NCBI RefSeq assembly: GCF_932526225.1
Contig: NC_064045.1
Coordinates: forward strand, 1,708,501-1,772,500
Direction of reading: 5' to 3'
Source: Nematostella vectensis
Taxonomy: Eukaryota; Cnidaria; Anthozoa; Actiniaria; Edwardsiidae
Length of the DNA stretch: 64,000 bases
Part shown: positions 48,201 through 58,314 of the stretch, one piece after another
Numbering within the stretch: position 1 is the stretch's first letter
Layout: each line of letters begins with the position of its first letter
Position numbers and translations under genes: made by a program
The notes under the pieces: model-generated
The model's input: the letters and a program-made list of their open reading frames with translations, nothing else
What the model was told of the DNA's origin: nothing
The model's database searches: none

Positions 48201-51200
48201 CATGAGATCGACACGGATCTTAGTCTTCTTAACAAAAAGGTAAATTTTTTATGGCTCTTCTTCTGATTCTTTATGGCTCTTTTTCTGGAATTTTATGGCT
48301 ATTTTTCTGAATTTAATGGCTATTTTTCTGATTCTTTATGGCTCTTTTTCTGAATTTAATGGCTATTTCTCTTTAACCAGTCTGGCCCAAGCGCGCTAGC
48401 GGCTAGAAAAACGTAGACCCGAATCCCTGCGAGTTTACATGGAAATTCTCGGCTTACATATACATTACATTATCATTATCAATATTATCATATATATCAA
48501 ATATCACGATAAGGTAACATTAATTACCCACAGGTTGCCGTTCTACGAAATAGCCTTGAGAGAGAAGCCGCTGTACAGAACGGCGCGCAGTACCATGGTG
48601 AGTCCACATAACATCTACAGTTTCCATATTGTCACGCTATCTAGGGAGGGAGATTGTCACGCTGTCTTGGAAGGGAGATTGTCACGCTGTCCTAGAAGGG
48701 AGACTGTCTCGCTGTGTATGGAGGGAGATTGTCACGCTGTCTAAAGAGGGAGATTGTCACGCTATCAAGGGAGGGAGATTGTCACGCTGTCTACAATCTC
48801 GTCCCCAGAGCCTTTCTTATTTCTGCGCATGCGACGCCAACCGAAGGGCTCTGGGAAACTCCACATTTCGGAGCACGCTGATTGGTCAATAAAAAAACGT
48901 AACTTCGTTTGACGACGGATGCGCAGATATAAGAAAGGCTCTGGGGACGAGATTGCGCTTTCTAGGGAGGGAGATTGTCACGCTGTGTATGGAGGGAGAT
49001 TGTCACGCTGTCTAGGGAGGGACAAATAAGCAAAAGAAAAGTAAAAAAACGTAAAGTGGCCTCTTAAAGTTATTCTTTGAGTTAAGAAATATTATAATGA
49101 TTGCAAAGTCTGACTGTCCAATTTCCGGTAATTTACTTATGTCTCATGTACAAAACTTGATGAAGCACTTAAAAACTCTCTTGACGACATTTAATTCCCT
49201 ACGCAGAATTCGACAGCATTCAAAAGATGATGGACGCTGTCCTATCGGGGGAGCTAGAGGGAATGCTTCTGAACAGCCATATCGCTGTCTCAAATGACGT
49301 CATCCACAAGACAGAGTCGCTTGAGATTGGTCGACTTGTCAGCTTCGCCCATGCGTATGGCGTTAAGTTGATTATGAGTGCGGCAGAACTTTGTACGGAG
49401 GTTAAAGCGTGTGTGGAGGAGTTTGTCGCCAGGGAAACATTCTACTTTGAGACCTTAAAGGTGCAATTAGAAATTATCGAGAGTTGTTTTGTATTGTATT
49501 TATTTCTATTGTATGATGAAGTTTTATGGCACACGAGTTTATAGATGATTTATCAAAACAATTTGCAAAGGCAAGATTGTATGCCAAAAAATTCCAAAAG
49601 TGAAACCGTGAACAGTGGAATGTATGGAAGGTTTTTTTTCACCAATCAAATGCGAAATTTGCAAACAGTCATGAAAGTCTCAGGATTCAAGATCCAGGAT
49701 TCCCGCTTGTGATTCGTCAGAACACAATAAATACCATACACACATTTTTGGTGTTCAGGGTTTTGCGCTGGAAGAGGTACATATTCAATATCATCATATT
49801 CATTTTTCTCCACACAGATCTTATCTGATGAAACGATCCCCAAAAGAGGAAGCAGGAGTTCCAGGACCCTGTTTGAAGACTGGGAGTTCTTCGTGATCCT
49901 TATCGGCTTATTCAGCGCGATGACGGGCACTGGTGTATTATGGGAATACTTTTACTACAGACCACGTGAGATGAAGCTAGAGCAGGTTGATAGTAACGGT
50001 AAGATGAGTACCCTGTGGACATGAGTCAGGTCGGGTACCCTGTGAATATAAAACACGAGGTCAGTTTGTTTTGGATATGATTAGTGGGTACCCTTATAAA
50101 TGTTTCTTTTCTTGTTTATATTGTAATTATTGTTATTAATCGATATGTCTTCTGCGTCATCAGTAATGCACCAAGTTTGCGCGGGTTGAGTCAAGGACCA
50201 CATAGATTCAAAATCTGTTCTTTATTAGGGGGTCTGTCTCTCTTCTAATGGAGGTGAACCATTGCCCATAGGGGTGGAGGTGGGGGGTCTGTCTCTCTTC
50301 TGATGGTGGTGAACCATGGCCCATGGGGGTGGAGGTGGGGTGTCTGTCTCTCTTCTTATGGTGGTGAACCATGGCCCATGGGGGTGGAGGTGGGGTGTCT
50401 GTCTCTCTTCTGATGGAGGTGAACCATTGCCCATGGGGGTGGAGGTGGGGGTCTGTCTCTCTTCTGATGGTGGTGAACCATGGCCCATGGGGGTGGAGGT
50501 GGGGGGTCTGTCTCTCTTCTGATGGTGGTGAACCATGGCCCATGGGGGTGGAGGTGGGGTGTCTGTCTCTCTTTTGATGGAGGTGAACCATGGCCCATGG
50601 GGGTGGAGGTGGGGGTCTGTCTCTCTTCTGATGGTGGTGAACCATGGCCCATGAGGGTGAAGGTGGGGTTCTGTCTCTCTTCTGATGGTGGTGAACCATG
50701 GCTCATGGGGGTGGAGGTGGGGGTTTCTGTCTCTCTTCTGATGGTGGTAAACCATGGCCTATGGGGGTGGAGGTGGGGGGTTCTTTCTCTCTTCTTATGG
50801 TGGTGAACCATGGCCCATGGGGGTGGAAGTGGGGGTCTGTCTCTCTTCTGATGGTGGTGAACCATGGCCCATGGAAGTGGAGGTGGGGGTCTAACTCTCT
50901 TCTGATGGAGGTGAACCATTGCCCTTGGGGGTGGAGGTAGGGAGGTTGTCTCTATTCTGATGGAGGTGAACCATGGCCCATGGGGGTGGAGGTAGGGAGG
51001 TTGTCTCTCTTCTGATGGAGGTGAACCATGGCCCATGGGGGTGGAGGTGGGGGTCTGTCTCTCTTCTGATGGTGGTGAACCATTGCCCATGGCGTTGGAG
51101 GTGGGGGTGTATCTCTCTTCTGATGGTGGTGAACCATGGTCCATGAGGGTGGAGGTGGGGGGTTGTCTATATTCTGATGGAGGTGATCCATTGCCCATGG

Positions 51201-53426
51201 GGGTGGAGGTGGGGGGTCTGTCTCTCTTCTGATGGAGGTGAACCATTGCCCATGGGGGTGGAGGTGGGGGGTCTGTCTCTCTTCTGATGGAGGTGAACCA
51301 CTGCTCATGGGGGTGAAGGTAGGGAGGTTGTCTCTCTTCTGATGGAGGTGAACCATTGCCCATGGCGGTGAAGATGGGGGGGTTGTCTCTATTCTGATGG
51401 AGGTGAACCATGGCCCATGGGGGTGGAGGTGGGGGTCTGTCTCTCTTCTGATGGAGGTGAACCATTGCCCATGGGGTTGAAGGTGGGGGTGTATCTCTCT
51501 TCTGATGGTGGTGAACCATGGCCCATGAGGGTGGAGGTAGGGAGGTTGTCTCTATTCTGATGGTGGTGAACCATTGCCCATGGGGGTGGAGGTGGGGGTC
51601 TGACTCTCTTCTGATGGTGGTGAACCATGGCCCATGGGGGTGGAGGTGGGGGGTCTGTCTCTCTTCTTATGGTGGTGAACCATGGCCCATGGGGGTGGAG
51701 GTGGGGGTCTGTCTCTTTTCTGATGGAGGTGAACCATGGCCCATGGAAGTGGAGGTGGGGGTCTCTCTTTCTTCTGATGGTGGTGAACCATGGCCCATGA
51801 GGGTGGAGGTGGGGTGTCTGTCTCTCTTCTTATGGTGGTGAACCATGGCCCATGGGGGTGGAGGTGGGGTGTCTGTCTCTCTTCTGATGGAGGTGAACCA
51901 TTGCCCATGGGGTTGGAGGTGGGGGGTGTATCTCTCTTCTGATGGTGGTGAACCATGGCCCATGAGGGTGGAGGTGGGGTGTCTGTCTCTCTTCTTATGG
52001 TGGTGAACCATGGCCCATGGGGGTGGAGGTGGGGTGTCTGTCTCTCTTCTTATGGTGGTGAACCATGGCCCATGGGGTTGGAGGTGGGGTGTCTGTCTCT
52101 CTTCTAATGGAGGTGAACCATTGCCCATGGGGGTGGAGGTAGGGAGGTTGTCTCTATTCTGATGGAGGTGAACCATGGCCCATGGGGGTGGAGGTAGGGA
52201 GGTTGTCTCTCTTCTGATGGAGGTGAACCATGGCCCATGGGGGTGGAGGTGGGGGTCTGTCTCTCTTCTGATGGTGGTGAACCATTGCCCATGGCGTTGG
52301 AGGTGGGGGTGTATCTCTCTTCTGATGGTGGTGAACCATGGTCCATGAGGGTGGAGGTGGGGGGTTGTCTATATTCTGATGGAGGTGATCCATTGCCCAT
52401 GGGGGTGGAGGTGGGGGGTCTGTCTCTCTTCTGATGGAGGTGAACCATTGCCCATGGGGGGGAGGTGGGGGGTCTGTCTCTCTTCTGATGGAGGTGAACC
52501 ACTGCTCATGGGGGTGAAGGTAGAGAGGTTGTCTCTCTTCTGATGGAGGTGAACCATTGCCCATGGCGGTGAAGGTGGGGGGGTTGTCTCTACTCTGATG
52601 GAGGTGAACCATGGCCCATGGGGGTGGAGGTGGGGGTCTGTCTCTCTTCTGATGGAGGTGAACCATTGCCCATGGGGTTGAAGGTGGGGGTGTATCTTTC
52701 TTCTGATGGTGGTGAACCATGGCCCATGAGGGTGGAGGTAGGGAGGTTGTCTCTATTCTGATGGTGGTGAACCATTGCCCATGGGGGTGGAGGTGGGGGT
52801 CTGACTCTCTTCTGATGGTGGTGAACCATGGCCCATGGGGGTGGAGGTGGGGGGTCTGTCTCTCTTCTGATGGTGGTGAACCATGGCCCATGGGGGTGGA
52901 GGTGGGGGTCTGTCTCTCTTCTGATGGAGGTGAACCATTGCCCATGGGGGTGGAGGTGGGGGGGTTTGTCTCTCTTCTGATGGTGGTGAACCATGGCCCA
53001 TGGGGGTGGAGGTAGGGGGTCGTTGGCCCACTATCAGAAAAGAGACATGGCCCATGGAGGGGGTGGGAGTTCTCGTGCTTGCACCTTTATATCCTTCTTT
53101 CTGTGTTTTCAGACAACATCGAGATTGAGGGACAGCGAGAGCAGAATGCACCTAAGTACATCCTAACAAAAACTGAAGTGGGATCCCTGTGTCGCGACTG
53201 CTGTACCACAGTGGAAGATATATACCGCGAGGAGGGCCGCGCGAGACTGGAAGCTATTTCGTCCTTTAATCCACTGGACGGCTTTCAAGTAATAGGAGCT
53301 CAGCTTAACGCAATCCCAGGCGTATCGCAACTCAAGCGGTTCGGCGCCGTAATTCCGCTCCCTTATGTTGCGCATGCGCAAAAGAAACGGAAGAAGAAGG
53401 TGGCGGTTACTGACGAACAAGTGTGA
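39229..53426 (+). CDS. Ionotropic glutamate receptor-like channel with K+ selectivity filter, 9 exons, 528 aa
   Basis: Exons: 39229-39409, 45148-45371, 45637-45756, 47507-47601, 48086-48239, 48534-48597, 49207-49460, 49818-49998 and 53113-53426 (stop TGA). All junctions are GT/AG with consistent phases; the total is 1587 nt. Order: signal peptide about 1-29 (FLFLAACLSGITSALA); S1-like segment about 30-150 (VKYWDIEPYISKNEGYLKGVF); M1 about 157-175; pore loop WWAFVTMTTVGYGDLAP with filter residues 205-210; M3 about 220-244 with the iGluR-like TAN motif (SVLTANFTSSL); S2-like segment about 259-385 (VAVLRNSLEREAA, VLSGELEGMLL); M4 about 388-405 (FFVILIGLFSAMTG); cytosolic tail of about 120 aa ending in a Lys/Arg-rich cluster. 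There is no amino-terminal domain. Family knowledge: GluR0 of Synechocystis and AvGluR1 of Adineta vaga combine a ligand-binding fold with a TVGYGD pore. Inference: a ligand-gated K+ channel. The ligand-contact Arg and acidic residue were not found, so the ligand is unknown. A plain K+ channel is less likely because of S2, TAN and M4. Confidence 0.82.
40231..40669. mobile_element. Foldback element with tandem repeats in its arms
   Basis: The left arm has about six copies of a 41-bp unit (ATCTATCAACATATCCATCA, ATGTATTATCTTTGCATAAC, T), then CATAGGCACTGCCCGAAAGC and GGAGCTCCAAAC. A (CTGA)n loop follows at about 40547-40572. The right arm is the inverse: GTTTTGGAGCTCCGCTTTCG and GGCAGTACCTATG, then inverse 41-bp units to 40669. 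Confidence 0.8.
40738..41764. mobile_element. Repeat element copy 2 (iGluR-like gene intron 1)
   Basis: It matches both blocks of the element at 12867-14880 and ends at TTTGATGCTAGGGGCACC. It lacks the middle of copy 1 and carries its own 90-bp insertion at 41516-41605. Confidence 0.65.
41516..41605. mobile_element. 90-bp palindromic MITE with 9-bp target duplication
   Basis: The arms CCTGGTTCCAGACCCTCGGA...TTTAGTGGC and GCCACTGAATAGAGAGACGT...GGAACCAGG are inverse. It is flanked by CTCGAGAGT on both sides (41507-41515 and 41606-41614). The related copy at about 14724-14740 reads CGCTCGAGAGTGCGAT with one CTCGAGAGT and no insert. Confidence 0.88.
41873..43795. mobile_element. DNA-transposon-like element with inverted ends
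   Basis: The left end GGTAAATTCCACCACGGTGA TCCTAGATA and the inverse of the right end (AATTTACACCGCGGTCATCT TAGATATTAA) match. Both are followed internally by CAGAAACTAA / AACAGA motifs. Minus-strand frames at 43087-43296 and 43250-43465 overlap in different frames and may be remnants of one ORF, but no transposase motif was recognised. Confidence 0.5.
44043..44180. repeat. About 50-bp arm inverted repeat (hairpin / MITE)
   Basis: GTTTTCCTTTTCGTACAAAT...AATAAATAACTTAT is followed, after about 40 bp, by its inverse ATAAGTTATTTATTATAGGT...AGAAGGAAAAC. Confidence 0.75.
44240..45000. repeat. Degenerate repeats around GATGACGTCACACATCACGT
   Basis: About five diverged copies of GATGACGTCACA-CACGTGAC, CACCCCCTTGACACCT, ATGACATCT and AGTTTGGTTGTCAT occur with roughly 120-160 bp spacing. 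The TGACGTCA-like cores resemble CRE sites but belong to the repeat. Confidence 0.6.
45360..45460 (+). repeat. 32-bp tandem repeat that duplicates the exon 2 donor of the iGluR-like gene
   Basis: Three copies of GCGTACATTGTAAGTCACGT CCACACAGTCTA have donors GTAAGT at 45372, 45404 and 45436. The first nine bases of the unit are the last nine bases of exon 2. Confidence 0.92.
45770..47500. other. Intron 3 of the iGluR-like gene, no further gene seen
   Basis: AT-rich intronic DNA. Overlapping frames at 46395-46659 lack domain or exon support. Confidence 0.45.
47507..48239 (+). other. Pore-coding exons 4 and 5 of the iGluR-like channel
   Basis: Exon 4 (47507-47601) ends inside the Gly codon of TTVG, and exon 5 (48086-48239) resumes with the rest of that codon and YGD. 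The selectivity filter is therefore split by a phase-2 intron. Exon 5 encodes the rest of the pore and all of M3, including TAN at residues 237-239. Confidence 0.85.
48241..48380. repeat. About 20-bp repeat directly after the exon 5 donor
   Basis: Five to six imperfect copies of TTTATGGCTCTTTTTCTGAA begin within about ten bases of the donor of exon 5. Confidence 0.8.
48625..49022. repeat. 25-bp minisatellite in intron 6, split by a MITE
   Basis: Copies of AGGGAGATTGTCACGCTGTC TAGGG occur before 48794 and after 48955. The insert between them is listed separately. Confidence 0.9.
48794..48955. mobile_element. MITE with CAATCTCGTCCCCAGAGCCT termini
   Basis: The left arm CAATCTCGTCCCCAGAGCCT TTCTTATTTCTGCGCATGCG and the right arm (inverse, ending AGGCTCTGGGGACGAGATTG) frame a 162-bp element. 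A related end, ACAATCTCGTCCCCAGAG, occurs at about 13102-13120. Confidence 0.85.
50230..53030. repeat. About 54-bp G-rich minisatellite filling intron 8
   Basis: Roughly 50 copies of GGTGGAGGTGGGGGTCTGTC TCTCTTCTGATGGTGGTGAA CCATGGCCCATGGG. A block of about 740 bp (about 50.9-51.65 kb) recurs at about 52.1-52.85 kb, shifted by about 1202 bp, with matching private variants such as CATTGCCCATGGCGTTGGAG at 51081 and 52283. The long minus-strand His/Pro-rich frames are by-products. Confidence 0.95.
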
Positions 53427-53454
53427 CGTCACGTAGTATTCATGTGTCACGTGC

Positions 53455-53725
53455 CACTGTATTATAGCCTGACTTGTCTGCATTTGTTAGTGTTTACCTG
53501 TATTATAGCCTGACTTGTCTACATTTGTTACAGTGTTTACCTGTATTATAGCCTTACTTGTCTACATTTGTTACAGTGTTTACCTGTATTATAGCCTGAC
53601 TTGTCTACATTTGTTAGAGTGTTTACCTGTATTATAGCCTGACTTGTCTACATTTGTTACAGTGTTTACCTGTATTATAGCCTGACTTGTCTGCATTTGT
53701 TAGAGTGTTTACCTGTATATTTTAT
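53455..53725. repeat. 43-bp tandem repeat in the 3' flank of the iGluR-like gene
   Basis: About six copies of TGTATTATAGCCTGACTTGT CTACATTTGTTACAGTGTTT ACC begin about 30 bp after the stop codon, so they probably lie in the 3' UTR. Confidence 0.92.
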
Positions 53726-54060
53726 TACTGTGTATTTTATTATTTTATTACCTGTGTATTTTACCTGCCTTGGACGTTTCTATTTTCTATTCATATTTGG
53801 GCAAATTAGGCAAATATGCTTTTATCTTGATTTTTTAGCTTTATAGTAAATACTGGCAAATATGCTGAGGCCTGAGCTACTGTTCTATGACAAAGAGACA
53901 TCGTTTTGACATCGAGGTAGAAATGTTAAAATCTTTTTAACTAGTGATTTATAAAATTGGTAATTTATAAAATCATATCTTGCTTCTAGTCACACAGGAT
54001 AAAGACAATTCTTAAAAAGAATTATTTTAAATTATTTGAATACCTTTGATTTCCTCTTTT

Positions 54061-54068
54061 CAATAAAA
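54061..54068 (+). promoter_or_regulatory. Candidate polyadenylation signal of the iGluR-like gene
   Basis: AATAAA at 54062-54067 lies about 640 bp after the stop codon and before the next satellite. Confidence 0.35.
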
Positions 54069-54121
54069 AAACCCCACAGCAACAAGACTTTATAGAGTTA
54101 AATACAAGTTATGAAGGAAGA

Positions 54122-57100
54122 ATACCCAACCTTAACAGTACCATAGTCCCAGGGATAAGCGCCTCACCTTAACAGTACCATAGTCCCAGGGAAGAGCACC
54201 TCACCTTAACAGAACCATAGTCCCAGGGAAGAGCACCTCACCCTTAACAGTACCATAGTCCCAGGAAAAAGCACCTCACCTTAACAGTAGCATAGTACCA
54301 GGAAAGAGCACCTCACCTTAACAGTACCATAGTCCCAGAGAAGAGCACCCCACCCTTAACAGTACCATAGTCCAAGGAAAGAGCGCCTCACCCTTAACAG
54401 TACCATGGTCACAGGGAAGAGCGCCTCACCTTAACAGTACCGTAGTCCCAGGGTAGAGCACCTCACCTTAACAGTACCATAGTCCAAGAGAAGAGTGCCT
54501 CACCCTTAACAGTACCATAGTCCAAGGAAAGAGCGCCTCACCCTTAACAGGACCATAGTCCCAGGGAAGAGCACCTCACCTTAACAGTACCATAGTCCCA
54601 GGGTAGAGCACCTCACCTTAGCAGTACCATAGTCCCAGGGAAGTGCGCCTCACCTTAACAGTACCATAGTCCAAGAAAAGAGCACTTCACCTTAACAGTA
54701 CCATAGTCCAAGGAAAGAGCACCTCACCTTAACAGTGCCATAGTCCCAGGAAAGAGCACCTCACCTTAACAGTACCATAGTCCCAGGGAAGAGAGCCTTA
54801 CCCTTAACAGTACCATCATTACAGGGAAGAGCGCCTCACTTTAGCAGTACCATATTCCAAGGAAAGAGCACCTCACCTTAACAGTACCGAAGTCCAAGGA
54901 AAGAGCACCTCACCTTAACAGTGCCATAGTCCCAGGGAAGAGCACCTCACCTTAACAGAACCATAGTCCCAGGGAAGAGCACCTCACCCTTAACAGTACC
55001 ATAGTCCCAGGAAAGAGCACCTCACCTTAACAGTAGCATAGTCCCAGGAAAGAGCACCTCACCTTAACAGTACCATAGTCCCAGAGAAGAGCTCCCCACC
55101 CTTAACAGTACCATAGTCCAAGGAAAGAGCGCCTCACCCTTAACAGTACCATGGTCACAGGGAAGAGCGCCTCACCCTTAACAGGACCATAGTCCCAGGG
55201 TAGAGCACCTCACCTTAGCAGTACCATAGTCCCAGGGAAGTGCGCCTCAACTTAACAGTACCATAGTCCAAGGAAAGAGCACTTCACCTTTACAGTACCA
55301 TAGTCCAAGGAAAGAGCACCTTACCTTAACAGTGCCATAGTCCCAGGAAAGAGCACCTCACCTTAACAGTACCATAGTCCCAGGGAAGAGAGCCTTACCC
55401 TTAACAGTACCATCATTACAGGGAAGAGCGCCTCACTTTAGCAGTACCATATTCCAAGGAAAAAGCACCTCACCTTAACAGTACCGAAGTCCAAGGAAAG
55501 AGCACCTCACCTTAACAGTGCCATAGTCCCAGGGAAGAGCACCTCACCTTAACAGTACCATAGTCCCAGGGAAGAGCACCTCACCTTAACAGAACCATAG
55601 TCCCAGGGAAGAGCACCTCACCTTAACAGTACCATAGTCCCAGGGAAGAGCACCTCACCTTAACAGAACCATAGTCCCAGGGAAGAGCACCTCACCCTTA
55701 ACAGTACCATAGTCCCAGGAAAGAGCACCTCACCTTAACAGTAGCATAGTCCCAGGAAAGAGCACCTCACCTTAACAGTACCATAGTCCCAGAAAAGAGC
55801 TCCCCACCCTTAACAGTACCATAGTCCAAGGAAAGAGCGCCTCACCCTTAACAGTACCATGGTCACAGGGAAGAGCGCCTCACCTTAACAGTACCGTAGT
55901 CCCAGGGTAGAGCACCTCACCTTAACAGTACCATAGTCCAAGAGAAGAGTGCCTCACCCTTAACAGTACCATAGTCCAAGGAAAGAGCGCCTCACCCTTA
56001 ACAGGACCATAGTCCCAGGGTAGAGCACCTCACCTTAGCAGTACCATAGTCCCAGGGAAGTGCGCCTCAACTTAACAGTACCATAGTCCAAGGAAAGAGC
56101 ACTTCACCTTAACAGTACCATAGTCCAAGGAAAGAGCACCTCACCTTAACAGTGCCATAGTCCCAGGAAAGAGCACCTCACCTTAACAGTACCATAGTCC
56201 CAGGGAAGAGAGCCTTACCCTTAACAGTACCATCATTACAGGGAAGAGCTCCTCACTTTAGCAGTACCATATTCCAAGGAAAGAGCACCTCACCTTAACA
56301 GTACCGAAGTCCAAGGAAAGAGCACCTCACCTTAACAGTGCCATAGTCCCAGGGAAGAGCACCTCACCTTAACAGTACCATAGTCCCAGGGAAGAGCACC
56401 TCACCTTAACAGTACCATAGTCCCAGGGAAGAGAGCCTTACCCTTAACAGTACCATGGTCACAGGGAAGAGCGCCTCACCTTAGCAGTACCATATTCCAA
56501 GGAAAGAGCACCTCATCTTAACAGTAGCATAGTCCAAGGAAAGAGCACCTCACCTAAACAGTGCCATAGTCCAAAGGATGAGCACCTCACCTTAACAGTA
56601 CCATAGTCCCAGGGAAGAGCGCCTCACCTTAACAGTGCCATAGTCCCAGGGAAGAGCACCTCACCTTAACAGTACCATAGTCCCAGGGAAGAGAGCCTTA
56701 CCCTTAACAGTACCATGGTCACAGGGAAGAGCGCCTCACCTTAGCAGTACCATAGTCCAAGGAAAGAGCGCCTCACCCTTAACAGTACCAAAATCCCAGG
56801 GAAAAGGACCTCACCTTAACAGTACCATAGTCCAAGGAAAGAGCGCCTCACCGTTAACAGTACCATAGTCCCAGGGAAGAGCACCTCACCTTAACAGTGC
56901 CATAGTCCCAGGGAAGAGCACATCACCTTAACAGTACCATAGTCCCAGGGTAGAGCATCCCACTGTTAACAGTACCATAGTCCCAGGGAAGAGCGCCTCA
57001 CCCTTAACAGTACCATAGTCCCAGGAAAAAGGACCTCACCTTAACAGTACCATAGTCCCAGGGAAGAGCACTTCACCTTAACAGTACCATAGTCCCAGGG

Positions 57101-57290
57101 AAGAGCACCTTACCTTTTACAGCACCATAGTCTCAGGGAAGAGAGCCTTACCCTTAACATTACCATGGTCACAGGGAAGAGCACCCCACCGTTAACAGTA
57201 CCATAGTCCCAGGGAAGAGCGCCTCACCCTTAACAGTACCATAGTCCCAGGGAAGAGCACCTCACCTTTTACAGTACCATAGTCCCATGT
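54122..57290. repeat. About 36-bp satellite, some 85-90 copies
   Basis: The unit is about TACCATAGTCCCAGGGAAGA GCACCTCACCTTAACAG. Private variants recur as blocks: TACCATCATTACAGGGAAGA starts at 54811, 55408 and 56228, so larger segments of about 600-800 bp were duplicated. Confidence 0.95.
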
Positions 57291-57443
57291 CTCTGAGCGG
57301 GCTTCCTGTGGTTGGTTTGACGTCACAGGAGACAACCTCCCCGTTCTGTGGGTGTGCTCGTCCCAGACTTCAAACTGCCTCACTGTTAATCTCCAAGCAC
57401 AGGAAACCCAGTAAAGACGCCAAGGACTAGGCAGGAAATACCA

Positions 57444-58132
57444 GGGGCCGGTTGCACGAAGCCTGGATAAGTCCTATCCACCTGTTAAATTCTTATCTAG
57501 AGGATAAAACTTATCCGAGTGGTTTTATTCGGTTGCACAAAGCCCGAATACAGATATCCAGCAGATAAAGTTATCCGGATGATAGAGGTCCGATTAAATC
57601 TTATCCACCGAACAAATGTGAAGAAAAAAACAGAATGGCATCTTTCTTTCAAATTTATTGTCAGAATTTAGATTAATGTTAGACACAGTGAAAGTTGGAA
57701 CACATGAAAATTTTACAGTTGGTAAATTTACAATGAACTACGAACTAATATGAAGATCTGGCAGGAATGGAAAAAATCTATATATTGCATTTTCTGTCAA
57801 GAAATGTCGACTCCCCCAAGACAAGAGGAAGCTAAAACCTTCCCCCTTTGATTAATCCATGATTTACATGCACTTTGCCTCGATAAACTGATTGTTTTCT
57901 GGCTTTTTTGTAGCTCTTTCAACGGTTGCCGTTTTGTTTAAAGGAAAACCAGCGCGCGCTTTGCATATTTACAATGGAAACGGGAAGCCATTTATTGGTA
58001 TTGATGGCGATTCAGCGGATAGTTATCCAGCCTTCTATCCACGCTTTGTGCAACGCTATTTATCCGTCGGAGAACTATCCGCTGCATGGATAGGGATCTT
58101 ATCCGGTGGGTAGCGCCTATCCGGCAGATAAC
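57444..58132. mobile_element. Probable transposon relic with GGCCGGTTGCACGAAGC end
   Basis: The left part (57444-57610) holds GGTTGCACRAAGC twice and many TTATCC/GGATAA motifs. The right part (about 58005-58130) holds the inverse (CGCTTTGTGCAACGC at about 58041-58055) and the same TATCC motifs. No transposase was found. The frame at 57892-58113 is not recognised. Confidence 0.5.
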
Positions 58133-58314
58133 TTTTTTTTTACAAATATGTTATTCCTATAGCAGTCTAAGCACTTGGATCTTTAGCTTTAGCTTTATCG
58201 TAAAATAGGTTTTCCCCGCTGAAGACCCAGGACCCCCATTATCTGGAAAACCATTCGAAGAGCACTTTCGCGAGGTGCAAAGCTACTAAAAGAAGCGCGA
58301 ACATAAGACGAGAC

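Noticed and set aside
50208..53151. Long His/Pro-rich minus-strand and Gly/Trp-rich plus-strand frames
   Set aside because: They are translations of the 54-bp minisatellite in receptor intron 8.
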